From: UBA5109 sp965661005
GTDB taxonomy: Bacteria; Pseudomonadota; Gammaproteobacteria; Pseudomonadales; Pseudohongiellaceae
Assembly: GCA_965661005.1 (NCBI GenBank)
Contig: CBFICB010000002.1
Location: 248,001 to 312,000 of the forward strand
Direction of reading: 5' to 3'
DNA: 64,000 bases
Made by a program: the position numbers and the translations under genes
Part shown: positions 36,024-45,788 of the stretch, piece after piece
Numbering within the stretch: the stretch's first letter is position 1
Layout: each line of letters starts with the position of its first letter
Notes under the pieces: model-generated
Database searches by the model: none
What the model was told of the DNA's origin: nothing
Seen by the model: only the letters and a program-made list of their open reading frames with translations

Positions 36024-37520
36024 TTATCGACATTCGAAGCTAGCAGCATCACTAGCATCACCGCGAGAAGTATATACTGCTAGCTCAGGATATGCACAAA
36101 GTGGCCGAGTTGTTTCAACGCCGTCTTCTATGTGAGAAGCATTGATTCGCTCAGGACTTTGTCCGGATTCACGCCAGTCGTCAATAGTTTGAAGTTTACT
36201 CCAGGTGTCAAAGCCAACGCCTCCAGCACAATGATTTACACCAGGCATCATGAAAAGGCTAACAGCCTCTTGTGCTTCAGAGCCGATAGTCGACAAGATC
36301 TGATTGTAATAATTAATTGTATTAAAAGGCGAAATTAGAGGATCGTTCCAGCCATGATAAAGCAGTAACTTTCCGCCATTGTTAATAAACTCTGAAATAT
36401 CAGGATTGATAGCCTGCATTCCCAGCGCGTTAACTCGATTATCCAGAATACTTAAATCACGTGCATAGTCCATCGTCATAAAATCCCATTGAGGATCTTG
36501 GCTAACGACAAAAGTTTGCATGTCATTAGAATAACTAAAGGGCTCACTTCTGACCATTGCAGTCCATGCAAGCTCACTCCCTTTCGCGAAACCCGGATAA
36601 ATTAATTCTCCAGTGACAGGATTCACAGCGCCCTGATAGATTAACTGTAAGGCCTCAATTTTATCTTGGCTAAAGCCATTAACGTTGGCAGGGTCAGCCA
36701 TGCACATGGCAGGATTTTCGATGATGCCATCTTCCAAACCATCAAGGCCGTCGCATGAAGCCAAAACATAATCGTTTAATTTAATAAAATCCTCTGAACT
36801 TAGTTCCAGGCCAGGCTTGTCATTGACGACACGGCTGTTCCAAAGCTGCTGCATGGTCATGCGAACAGTGGAGTTAGCAGGAGCTCCAGCCACGATACCA
36901 TCAAAATCATCAGGATAACGCTGGGCAGCAGTTAATGCTTGCCTGCCTCCAGTTGAGCAGCCGTTGAAATAAGTAAAACGCGGATTAACGGAGTAATAAT
37001 TTGTCACTATAAATTTAGCACTTACAGTCATTTGATGAATTGCACGATAGGCAAAATCAGCAAGAAGAACTCTATCAGTTAAAAATTCAGGGTCCTGCCC
37101 TTCATGTCCAGTATCAGTGCTAACTGCCGCAAAACCTTCAGCAAGCGAACCCGCCAGAGCGTTATAGCTAATAGAGCCAGCCAGGCCTCCATTGCCAACA
37201 GCGACCAGTTTGTTATTCCAGCCTTGCATGGGAAGCCACACTTCAATTTGAATATGGGAGCCTTCTACAGGCGATAAGACTGCACTAACTCTGCAAAATG
37301 CCTGTAAATCAGCATACACATCTGCCCCTCTGGCTGATGGTGCATTAAAATCACCAGCAGCGACATATTCAGCATTTCTGATCTCCCCATCAGCAAGCCC
37401 TAGAGAACTTAAAGCCTCACAGGAAGAAGCGTCTAAGGAAGCGTTGACTTGAGCAGAGCTAATTGATGATATAAATAAACCAACTAACAACAAGCTGTAA
37501 TTGAATAATGACTTTGACAT
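36024..37520 (-). CDS. Secreted tannase / feruloyl esterase family protein
   Basis: The 498-residue product has a signal peptide (ending SSISSA) and a tannase-type alpha/beta hydrolase domain. The nucleophile serine is in FNGCSTGGRQALTAAQRYP. The acid and histidine are in YHGWNDPLISP and MPGVNHCAGG, and the two Cys residues flanking the serine and histidine are conserved for the family disulphide. It probably hydrolyses an aromatic ester in the periplasm or outside the cell; the true substrate cannot be told. It lies 79 bases from the reductase gene on the same strand. Confidence 0.9.
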   Translation of the reverse strand: MSKSLFNYSLLLVGLFISSISSAQVNASLDASSCEALSSLGLADGEIRNAEYVAAGDFNAPSARGADVYADLQAFCRVSAVLSPVEGSHIQIEVWLPMQGWNNKLVAVGNGGLAGSISYNALAGSLAEGFAAVSTDTGHEGQDPEFLTDRVLLADFAYRAIHQMTVSAKFIVTNYYSVNPRFTYFNGCSTGGRQALTAAQRYPDDFDGIVAGAPANSTVRMTMQQLWNSRVVNDKPGLELSSEDFIKLNDYVLASCDGLDGLEDGIIENPAMCMADPANVNGFSQDKIEALQLIYQGAVNPVTGELIYPGFAKGSELAWTAMVRSEPFSYSNDMQTFVVSQDPQWDFMTMDYARDLSILDNRVNALGMQAINPDISEFINNGGKLLLYHGWNDPLISPFNTINYYNQILSTIGSEAQEAVSLFMMPGVNHCAGGVGFDTWSKLQTIDDWRESGQSPERINASHIEDGVETTRPLCAYPELAVYTSRGDASDAASFECR

Positions 37521-37633
37521 TTGAAGCTACCTGTAAAAAAAGTGCTATGAGTCTGGATAAGCCCCTTATAAAAGTCAACCTCACAAAACTCAATCTAGCG
37601 AGACGGCAAAAAAGAAAATGCTTCTCTTTAATG

Positions 37634-37660
37634 AAGAGCTCTAACAATAAAGAGCTCTAA
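37634..37660. repeat. Short duplicated palindrome
   Basis: AAGAGCTCTAA occurs twice, at 37634-37644 and 37650-37660. Because AGAGCTCT is itself palindromic, the pair can form an eight-pair hairpin. No T run follows, so it is not a normal terminator. It lies between the tannase-family and glycosyltransferase genes. Confidence 0.5.
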
Positions 37661-37704
37661 AACAAAATCAGGCCTAATCGCTGGACTGACTGGACTCTCA
37701 TAAA

Positions 37705-38655
37705 CTAACCTTCAATTAGTTTTATGACCTCGTTTAGCTGCACTTTCTTTGCTGCTGAAGCTTTTCTATAAGCTCTAATCTCTTTGAATTTTTTTATTGC
37801 TGCAAAAAAGGCTTTTAAATTTTTTTTATCTAACAACAGTAATTCTCCAAGTACTTGTAGCATCGTAAATGGGAGAGTTGAGAAAATAAGTCGTGATAAG
37901 GGGAAATGCACCCACTCCAGAAAATAGCGATTACGACGTTGCGTACTCTTAATCATGTCAGATTTAAAATGATCTTCTATTGTGCCTTTGTCAGCGTGAA
38001 TAACCTCAGCGCTTGGGTGAAAATAGGAAGACCAGCCCTGATACCATGCTCGAAGCCCCAGATCAAAATCTTCGTAATAAAACGGTTTATATAAATCACT
38101 AAACCCACCTAGAGACTCAAACATCTCCTTGCGCATCATCACAGACCCCCCTGAACAATAGAGAGTGGGATATGCCTCATGGCTTTGTTTCATGACGGGC
38201 AAGTCAGAAATATCCCAAGGGCTTAACTTTAATCTTCCATGCGAAAATTGTGATCGCGTCCATGAACTTTGATTGACCTTATTTTCCTGATTAAGGATTA
38301 AGGGATTAACCGCAAATGTATCCGGGTGCTCAAAACACTTTTCAAGGATATTCAGGCAACCGGCTTTTGGCTGTACATCAGAATTCAATAGAAATATCAG
38401 GTCATAATTTGCTGCAGCAACACCAGAGTGAATTCCCTCTGAAAAACCTTTATTTATTTCATGCTGAACTAACTTAACTGTAGGGAATTGTTCTTGAAGA
38501 ATTTTGACACTGTTATCACTTGAGCCATCATCAACGACTATAATTTCGCAATCATTATTGAAATTCTCACTTTCGCTAATTACAGCCGGAAGGTTCTGTT
38601 GCAATAGCTTTTCACCATTATAGTTAGGAATAATTATTGAGCATTTCAACGTCAT
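37705..38655 (-). CDS. Family 2 glycosyltransferase
   Basis: The product (about 316 residues) is a GT-A fold enzyme that transfers a sugar from a nucleotide donor. It begins with CSIIIPNYNGEKLLQQNL, followed by EIIVVDDGSSDNSVKIL, the metal-binding LLNSDVQP, and the acceptor-side FYYEDFDLGLRAWYQGW. A C-terminal hydrophobic stretch (PLSRLIFSTLPFTMLQVLGE) may attach it to the membrane. It resembles rhamnosyl- or O-antigen-type transferases, but no polysaccharide cluster surrounds it. The ATG at 38655 was preferred to an upstream TTG. Confidence 0.87.
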   Translation of the reverse strand: MTLKCSIIIPNYNGEKLLQQNLPAVISESENFNNDCEIIVVDDGSSDNSVKILQEQFPTVKLVQHEINKGFSEGIHSGVAAANYDLIFLLNSDVQPKAGCLNILEKCFEHPDTFAVNPLILNQENKVNQSSWTRSQFSHGRLKLSPWDISDLPVMKQSHEAYPTLYCSGGSVMMRKEMFESLGGFSDLYKPFYYEDFDLGLRAWYQGWSSYFHPSAEVIHADKGTIEDHFKSDMIKSTQRRNRYFLEWVHFPLSRLIFSTLPFTMLQVLGELLLLDKKNLKAFFAAIKKFKEIRAYRKASAAKKVQLNEVIKLIEG

Positions 38656-38725
38656 TACCAAAACCCAAAATATTTTATCTATTCACTAACAACGCTACTG
38701 TTAGGCTGCTTTGTCGCTTCATAAA

Positions 38726-39748
38726 TCAGGGGCGGCTGGCTAGGGTTCTACTCGGTATTAACGTAGATGAAAGTGTATCCAGATTTTTCAGAGTAGGGCT
38801 ATTATTGATAGCATTCTCTTCAATTGGATCCGCTTGCAGTTGAAGATGTGCAAAAAGTTGTCTTCCTGCATATGGCAAAGGCGCAAAATAATCGCCTTCG
38901 CTGGTAGCGCCAGGAAATATTTTAAGCCTGACTGACGCTCTTACATTACCTCCAATAGCTTTAATCTCACCAGCTGATTCATCAACAGAAACCACGATAT
39001 CGCAATGCGTTCTTGCACCCTCACCGAGATGATCTCTTCGCTGCTCAAGATTTCTGTATTCTGGTCGCGATCCTCTACAGAGCAAATCCCCTGGGTTTAT
39101 TTCAGCCTCGCCTATATCAAAAGCTATGTATGCAGCATTATCAATGACACCATCTCGTGACAAAATTGCCTGATCAATATAAGTATGGTGAGCAATGGCG
39201 CGCGAAAACTCTCTCATTTCTCCCAGACCGCTCTCACAAGCTACCCATGAAATAAAAGCGGCAGACCAGAAGTCACGCCATCGAGCCCCTAATCCATCTC
39301 GTTGCCAGTTCTGATTCTGCTTGGCCAAAATCCAGCTACTATCTGGAGCGGCAGACCAATAACCAGCGATAGAGTCAGCCACGCGCGCTGCTTCTTCATA
39401 ACTAGGCCGATAATAACGTCTACGCCCATTAGCATCTCGAGGTGATAACTCAGATTCACTAATGCTGGTCATATCTTCAACGCTAAGACCAAAATAAGCC
39501 CATTCCTGAACAGCAATATCCACCATTCTGCGTCGCAACTCTGTTCTAGGCAGCAAGTTACAGCTCCTATCAACAATCTGCATCTCTCCGGGGTCACCGC
39601 TAACTCTGGAAGAGGGAGGATCTGCAGCCAGCATATCAGCAGGTAAGCGTTCATAAGCCTTTAATTGCTGAGCATGAACTGGCAAACCCATAGACAAAAA
39701 CAGCAAAAAAGAAAGAAGAGAAAAAAGAGAAATGTGGTATTTTTTCAA
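38726..39748 (-). CDS. Secreted DUF2272-domain protein
   Basis: The 340-residue product has a signal peptide (ending LPVHAQ) and a body with WRDFWSAAFISWVACESGLG, AIAHHTYIDQAI and GDLLCRGSRP. These fit the DUF2272 domain, which looks like an NlpC/P60-related fold with Cys and His. Function is unproven; the related folds cleave peptidoglycan. The frame has no ATG before the signal peptide and starts at a TTG (39748). It lies between a glycosyltransferase and the interrupted AAA ATPase gene. Confidence 0.72.
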   Translation of the reverse strand: MKKYHISLFSLLSFLLFLSMGLPVHAQQLKAYERLPADMLAADPPSSRVSGDPGEMQIVDRSCNLLPRTELRRRMVDIAVQEWAYFGLSVEDMTSISESELSPRDANGRRRYYRPSYEEAARVADSIAGYWSAAPDSSWILAKQNQNWQRDGLGARWRDFWSAAFISWVACESGLGEMREFSRAIAHHTYIDQAILSRDGVIDNAAYIAFDIGEAEINPGDLLCRGSRPEYRNLEQRRDHLGEGARTHCDIVVSVDESAGEIKAIGGNVRASVRLKIFPGATSEGDYFAPLPYAGRQLFAHLQLQADPIEENAINNSPTLKNLDTLSSTLIPSRTLASRP

Positions 39749-39856
39749 TGAAGGGCCCTGATTATTATCTAGATCAAAAGCATAATCATACTTCTCACTA
39801 AAATCTAGTGATATCAGGTTTTTGATGATTTAGGACTAATTAAGGAATGGCCTTAC

Positions 39857-42001
39857 TTAAACGATTGCACTTACCGCATTATTAATTCGTCTATATATAG
39901 GTAAGGTTTCTATCTGGCGGTTAAGCTCATTAGATATCTGCAAGTTGCCATTAGCATCTCTGGTTAGCAGAACTTCTTTTAAGATTCTGTCGGCATAATA
40001 GGCTGAACGATACTCAAGACTAAATTGTATAATTGCCTCATTCATTGTTTCCTGCAGCACTTCAAAATCTGACATCCTCAACTCGATATAAGAAGGACGG
40101 CTTATTTTAGTAATCCGATCTTGTTCCCAGGCCGTCGTGCTTAAAAAATTAAAGGCTCTAAAATCGTCTTCATAATGATTAAAGTAATCATTTACATCCT
40201 GATTTTGCCAGGATGCTAACCAATTATTGATAAAATTAAACAACTGCTGTTGCTGGTTATTTAAATTTCCGGCAACTTGCTCTGACGATGCTCCTACAAC
40301 AGGTACCCCCTGAGAAACCTGAGCGGGCACGAGATAAACATCTAATCGATCTTCAGCTTGATTTCCTGCTATACGGCTACGATCTATTGGCAACCTTTCA
40401 ACCTGAATATTTTCTTCAAAAATTATTTTCCACTCTCCCTGCTCGTCTCTAATCAGGCCTAGTTGCTTAAGCGTTCTATCCGCATAAGTTGGAGATTCAT
40501 ATGCCATACGTAATGTAAGCATTGTGCTATCAGCATTACGGCTCAATACCATGTAATCGTCATAACTGATATTAATGGATGCGGGTCGAAGAATATTGCG
40601 CTCCCGATTATTTTGCCAAGTGGTGAGTGATGAGAATGAAATAGGCTCAAAATTAGCATGAGAGCTACTAAAATAAGCACTTAAATCCTGTTGCTGCCAT
40701 GCTTGTAGCCATTGCTCAACGACCTGTTGCACCTCATCTGTTGCTGTAATCTGGAATGGAGGAACAGTCTCTTCTACTACCTCTGTTACATCTTCAATTT
40801 GGGTAAGGACTTCTGTTATTGGTTCTGTAACAGGTTCTTCTTCCAGAACAGGGCTGGCATCATTACTAAGGTTTTCTACTAATTCAGTATCTTCAATTTC
40901 CTGCAGTTCTGAAGGTTCGAATATAAGTTCTTCTGCTAATGGCACATCTATATCAGCTATTACCGGTGCTTCTACCGATGCTTCAGGCCCTATTTCTTCT
41001 GCTATCACCAAAGTATCTATACTAATTTCAACTGCCTGTTCTTCCGTCACAGGCTCTATATCATTACTAAAATAGGATACCGTTGCAGGAATAATATCGT
41101 CCGGAATAAAAACATAAGCGGCATAACCTAAGAAGCCCAATACAGCAATACCTGCCAACAATATTGACGGACCAAGTGGATATTTCAGACGTCCCAGTAC
41201 CTGTTTTTTCGTCTCTTCATCAGTGAACGGGTCAATAAACTCGGCCGTCAAAGTATTAGTTGTTTTGGTAACAAATTCTTTTTGCTTTTTCTTTTTTACA
41301 TAGAGCTTTGATGCATCCGACTCCAAAATCTCTGGAATCATCTCTGGAATGTCACCTGAGTAACCTTCAGAGATCTCCAGTAGTTGACTGACATTCTCTT
41401 CAGTCAGATTGGCATCCATTTTGATTTCTGCTAAATATACTTTACAGAACTCAGCCAATTGCTCGCGATTCATAGGCTCAAGGGTATAGCCCACCAGCAA
41501 GTCTTTAATTAAGGCTGATGCACCATTACTCAGTTTCTTGTCCATTTCATCAGTACCGCTAAGGACAATACTGACCAGGCCTTGGTCATTAAGGTGAATG
41601 TGTCTAAAAGAGGTCAAGTCGATTAATAAATCTGAATTTAGATTTTCAGCATCATCAAATATCAACACGAGCCTTTATTCATCAAAAGACTTTTTAATAA
41701 TGTGTGCTTTTAATACTTGGATGAAAGAATCCTGATCTTTGACGTTAGGCCCTAATTTTAATTTTTCTTGGATCTCGGCCTGAACAGCAGCAAAGTTTTC
41801 AGGAGCATTTGGGAAATGTACAAACTCAATTTTTTCTGTTTTTAATTCCTTGAGTAATTCAATACACATGGCCGTCTTACCAGTACCTGTTTTACCGGTA
41901 AGTTTGACCACCCCATTACTGATCGAAAGGACAAAACTCAGGCCTCCCAATATCTCGGTATAGGGTTCAACATTAATATATAGATCATTCTTAAGTGCCA
42001 T
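39857..42001 (-). pseudogene. AAA ATPase - membrane - double NTF2-like protein, split by in-frame TAA
   Basis: The ATG at 42001 (AAGGTG ribosome site upstream) opens an ExeA/DamX-like ATPase domain with Walker A LTGKTGTGKTAMCIELL, but the frame stops at TAA 41675-41677, codon 109, after HIIKKSFDE. The same frame resumes at once with RLVLIFDDAENLNSD, the Walker B strand, and continues to 39857. There is one membrane helix (ILLAGIAVLGFLGYAAYVF), an acidic Val/Glu/Pro-rich periplasmic linker, and two similar NTF2-like domains, each with a WLxxWQxQD motif. The whole would be about 714 residues. The stop separates Walker A from Walker B, so neither part should be an active ATPase. Restart at GTG 41668 would leave only the second part. 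Confidence 0.78.
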
Positions 42002-42256
42002 GGCGGACACCTTAAATTAAAATCATTATATAAATTAATGCTTTTTTAAACTTATTTTAGGTGATTTATTAGAAGTAGACTGCAACTATCTGGATATATT
42101 TCCCTTATTTAGTGTGAATGTTCAAGTAGTGACACAACATCTAGAATTGAAAGCCTGGAAAACTATATATCAAATGCTGCTATTATTTATTTTATATAGT
42201 TAAATCAGATAGTTATTTCAATAATTGTGCTTAGACAAATATTTTAGAGACTAAAA

Positions 42257-42883
42257 ATGAGCAAAAAACTGCCAAATAAACCTTTTTCAAGTGAAGATGT
42301 AAAAATCCTTTCTGAAGAAACCCTTTTCTCGGGTTTTCTTAAAATTAAGCAATTTAACTTACAGTGCCGTTTATATCAGGGCGGTTGGAGCGAACCTTTT
42401 ACTCGTGAATTAATGCAGCGCGCTCCAGGAGTTGGCGTACTGCTTTATGACCCCAAGCTGGATAAAATACTAATGGTTGAGCAATTTAGAGTTGGGTGTT
42501 TGCTGGATCAAAAAAATGGCCCCTGGGCATTAGAACTCATAGCAGGCTTAGTTGAAGACGGCGAAACCTGTCAGGAAGTCGCTATAAGGGAAGCCCATGA
42601 AGAAGCCGGCCTTACTATCAAGGAACTCATTCCAATTTGCGAATACTTTAATAGCCCTGGAGGCAGTTCAGAAAAACTCAGCATATATTGTGCATTGTTA
42701 GACTTATCTTCCGTTGAAGAGGGAATTTTCGGATTGGAAAGCGAATCTGAAAATATTCAAAGCATAATTCTTGACAGAGCCCTTGCTCAGGCAGCAGTTA
42801 GAAGTGGAGAAATCAACAACGCAATGAGTATCATCGCTTTACAATGGCTTGAATTAAACCTTGATGAACTAAGCCAGCGATAA
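42257..42883 (+). CDS. nudF: ADP-ribose pyrophosphatase (Nudix family)
   Basis: NudF hydrolyses ADP-ribose to AMP and ribose-5-phosphate. The 208-residue product has the full Nudix box: GLVEDGE, seven residues, then REAHEEAGL (about 99-121). The upstream MVEQFRVGCL and downstream FNSPGGSSEKLSIYCALLD segments are typical of NudF. Length fits. The gap to the divergent ATPase gene (42002-42256) is A/T rich, and no clear promoter box was recognised. Confidence 0.93.
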   Translation: MSKKLPNKPFSSEDVKILSEETLFSGFLKIKQFNLQCRLYQGGWSEPFTRELMQRAPGVGVLLYDPKLDKILMVEQFRVGCLLDQKNGPWALELIAGLVEDGETCQEVAIREAHEEAGLTIKELIPICEYFNSPGGSSEKLSIYCALLDLSSVEEGIFGLESESENIQSIILDRALAQAAVRSGEINNAMSIIALQWLELNLDELSQR

Positions 42884-42900
42884 GCTCAGTAATCTGACTG

Positions 42901-44202
42901 TCAAAGCTCTATGAGAATTTCCGCAGCATATAGCATCTTTCTGTCATTATCTTTGGCAGCCCAACTCAATAATGTTTCCAGACTAGGCTCCAATATCCCC
43001 TGAAATTTAAGCTCGTTATTTACAGTGACTGTTACCGCCTGGGAAAAATCAATCACTTCTGGCGACAGTAATAAGCGAAAAGAACCAACACCATCACTGA
43101 TAGCCTGTATATTATTACCACCTCTTACCAGATCAACGCGTCCTGCGTCCTCCATGCTAAGAACTGTTGTACCATCAGCAGGATCAACACCCACTTCAAA
43201 CAAGGGAATTGGACTTTCCTGCTCAAAATCCAACTCTTCTATCTGCAGCCAATGAGAGCGCATATTGAAACCTTGTGCTGCCTTCCAGGTGATGGCAGCA
43301 GGGTTGGATTGCCGAGGGTGGGAACTCACAAAATTCTCGAAATCCTCACTCCACTCTCGCCACCAGCGGGTGTTGTGCTCACCATTGCGCAAGGGGTGAT
43401 AATCGACATCGACTCCTTTGGTCTGCAAATACGTCATAAAAGGTGTGACACGAGATGTCGGATATAGTCGGTCACGACCACCATTAATGGCATACCATGG
43501 CTTACCTAATAAATTATGTAGCTGAGAAGTTCCGTCAGATATAGACGGATTCGCCAGCACCATGGTGTAACCAATAAAGGAATAAAATGCAGCAAATCGT
43601 GTATTTTCATGCATGGCGACATACCAGGCTCCTGTACCTCCATCTGAAATGCCACCAAGTACTACCCTGTTTTCATCCACATTATATTCCCGCTTAACCA
43701 GATCAAGAATGTTTCGAATGTTTTCGGCCTGACTCAAACCCCACCATGGTTGGTTGATTGAAGCATACGGCAGAATATGAATCTGCTCTGCTCCTGGCAG
43801 TCTGGTTCTTCCATTGTCACGGCTTTCGCGACCACCCGGTCCATTGCTTGTTCTGCCCCCCAGGCCTCCGTGCAACTCAAAGCGAACTGAATACTGCCTG
43901 GCTGGATCATAATTGGCTGGCACATTTAAATGATAAAAATATTCAATACCATCAGCTGCTAAATAAGAACGTAAAACTACCCCTGTTTCTGCCTGCTCAT
44001 AGACCTTGCCTGTTTGAAGTAGCTGATAGGCTTCTTCAAAACTAATACCACTTTCAAGAATGTCAGGAATACTTGCTTCGGCCTCTTCCGGATTGGCAGA
44101 ATTCCAAAAACCATTAAATACCTGCTGATAACTCATCTGCTGGGCATGTAAATCAACACTTAAAACACAGGTACTAATAATTAATAATAGTTTTTTGAAC
44201 AT
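42901..44202 (-). CDS. Secreted alpha/beta hydrolase (esterase/depolymerase-like)
   Basis: The 433-residue product has a signal peptide (ending VDLHAQ) and an alpha/beta hydrolase core. The oxyanion segment is FELHGGLGGR, the nucleophile serine is in VVLGGISDGGTGAWYVA, the acid is in NGGRDRLYP and the histidine is in NGEHNTRWW. The style matches polyhydroxybutyrate-depolymerase or feruloyl-esterase-like secreted hydrolases. A C-terminal extension of about 120 residues has no recognised domain. It converges with nudF and lies two bases after the next gene on its strand. Confidence 0.82.
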   Translation of the reverse strand: MFKKLLLIISTCVLSVDLHAQQMSYQQVFNGFWNSANPEEAEASIPDILESGISFEEAYQLLQTGKVYEQAETGVVLRSYLAADGIEYFYHLNVPANYDPARQYSVRFELHGGLGGRTSNGPGGRESRDNGRTRLPGAEQIHILPYASINQPWWGLSQAENIRNILDLVKREYNVDENRVVLGGISDGGTGAWYVAMHENTRFAAFYSFIGYTMVLANPSISDGTSQLHNLLGKPWYAINGGRDRLYPTSRVTPFMTYLQTKGVDVDYHPLRNGEHNTRWWREWSEDFENFVSSHPRQSNPAAITWKAAQGFNMRSHWLQIEELDFEQESPIPLFEVGVDPADGTTVLSMEDAGRVDLVRGGNNIQAISDGVGSFRLLLSPEVIDFSQAVTVTVNNELKFQGILEPSLETLLSWAAKDNDRKMLYAAEILIEL

Positions 44203-44204
44203 TT

Positions 44205-44945
44205 TTATAATTCAGGATTAGCAATCCTGCCTTTTAATTCAACGAGCAGTAGTTTTGCCCCCCAAAGCTGACTGATAACAATCACTATCACTCCTAGAGA
44301 AAAACAAAGTCTGGCATAAAATAAAGCCTTGTCCATATTATCTGTCATAGTCAGCACGTTCCACCAATCATGCGTAGAATCTATGCCTGTAATAAGTGGT
44401 AAATATCGAGTTGGTGCATCAGCAATATAAGGCGAAACATCTATACAGTTTTGCCCAAGCCACCACAGCATCAAGGATGCCGCAAAATTATCTCGCTTCC
44501 AAACCATAAAATAAGCCAATGGTGCTAAAGGTACTAGTATTTGAAAAAAACTACCGCCCATGAACATCCATACTGTTCCGAAAGGCCTAAAAAAAATATG
44601 CCCATATTCATGAAAAGGTAAATTTACATAATGTAAAAAGGAATTGCCGATATAGTTCCAGTCAATGCCATGCAGAATAAAACTCCAGCCCCAAATAAAG
44701 AACCATACAAACAAAATGCTATGCCCCCAGAAAGCGCTCTCATCACGGTCGCTTGGCATAAAAAAAACATAATAATATAGCCGACTTAACAGGGGCTCTT
44801 TCACCTTAAAATTCAATTCGTTGATAGTTTTATCTGCAGGCTCTTCACGCCATTTTTTATAGGCTATACCACATGCGGGACAGACACCTTCGTCCATGTC
44901 TCTATCATGATCCTGAGCTTCATATTGGCATTTGGGGCAAATCAT
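44205..44945 (-). CDS. Zinc-ribbon membrane protein with HEYGH motif
   Basis: The 246-residue product starts with a CxxC-CxxC zinc ribbon (CPKCQYEAQD and CPACGIAYKKW). It then has about five hydrophobic segments. Between the first two is LPFHEYGHIFFRPFG, an HExxH motif at a membrane face as in intramembrane or membrane-bound metalloproteases, and later QNCIDVSPYIADAPTRYLP, a polar conserved-looking loop that could hold a third ligand. I do not recognise a named family. It is two bases from the secreted hydrolase gene, so they probably share a transcript. Confidence 0.72.
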   Translation of the reverse strand: MICPKCQYEAQDHDRDMDEGVCPACGIAYKKWREEPADKTINELNFKVKEPLLSRLYYYVFFMPSDRDESAFWGHSILFVWFFIWGWSFILHGIDWNYIGNSFLHYVNLPFHEYGHIFFRPFGTVWMFMGGSFFQILVPLAPLAYFMVWKRDNFAASLMLWWLGQNCIDVSPYIADAPTRYLPLITGIDSTHDWWNVLTMTDNMDKALFYARLCFSLGVIVIVISQLWGAKLLLVELKGRIANPEL

Positions 44946-45016
44946 GTAATTCAGTATAAAACACTGCGCTATAGGGACACTATTTCTCAGTGCTATATTT
45001 CTGTTTTAATTACTCT

Positions 45017-45628
45017 ATGGAAGACCTCTTTTCACAACATCAGTCTCAGGTAATTTCACTTAATAAAGATAAGGGGCAATTAACTTGCTATCCCAACTGG
45101 TTAAACCCACAGGAAAGTAGTCGTTACTTTGAACAATTCTTAAACGAGTTGGACTGGAAAACTGAAACCTTGTTGATGGCTGGCAAACCGGTACTATCAC
45201 CTCGACTGGTCGCCTGGTATGGCGATGAAGGTAAAACTTATCGTTATTCCGGAACCCACTACAAGGCTTTACCTTGGCACCCTGCCCTGTTTGAAATTAA
45301 AGAAAAATTAAGCAGGGAATTCAGCGCATCTATTAACAGCGTTCTCAGCAACCTCTACCGAAATGGAAAAGATTCAGTTGGCTGGCATGCTGATTCAGAA
45401 AAAGAATTAGGCAATCAGCCTGTAATTTTTTCTTTATCACTTGGGGCATCTCGATATTTCGATTACCGTCTTCAAGGCAACGCCACTAATAAAAAACGGA
45501 TTGAACTGCATGCCGGGACACTGTTAATTATGCGAGGAGATTTTCAGCAATTTTGGGAGCATCAAGTACCAAAGCAATTAAAAATTACCGAACCCAGAAT
45601 TAATCTGACATTTAGGTTTATCCATTAG
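45017..45628 (+). CDS. AlkB-like 2-oxoglutarate/Fe(II) oxygenase
   Basis: AlkB-family enzymes remove alkyl groups from DNA or RNA bases by oxidation. The product (about 203 residues) starts MEDLFSQHQSQVISL. It has the Fe-binding WHADSEKELG (HxD) and the distal His in FWEHQVPK, with the 2-oxoglutarate Arg in PRINLTFRFI. The PRLVAWYGDEG and YRYSGTHY segments match the AlkB/ALKBH2-3 style seen in many gammaproteobacteria. I chose ATG 45017; nine upstream codons to 44990 look like part of the promoter gap. Confidence 0.9.
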   Translation: MEDLFSQHQSQVISLNKDKGQLTCYPNWLNPQESSRYFEQFLNELDWKTETLLMAGKPVLSPRLVAWYGDEGKTYRYSGTHYKALPWHPALFEIKEKLSREFSASINSVLSNLYRNGKDSVGWHADSEKELGNQPVIFSLSLGASRYFDYRLQGNATNKKRIELHAGTLLIMRGDFQQFWEHQVPKQLKITEPRINLTFRFIH

Positions 45629-45788
45629 ACTGGTAAGTCAAATCTGCGTTCTAAAGATTATTTAACAAGAAAGACGAGTATCTGATTACGGCTGAAAACG
45701 ACATTTGTGCTTCCTTCCTGACTTAAATATTTTTATCTAGGTTTGTAGTAGAAGCATGCAATTATTAATCGTTTTTATTCTGGCAGAT

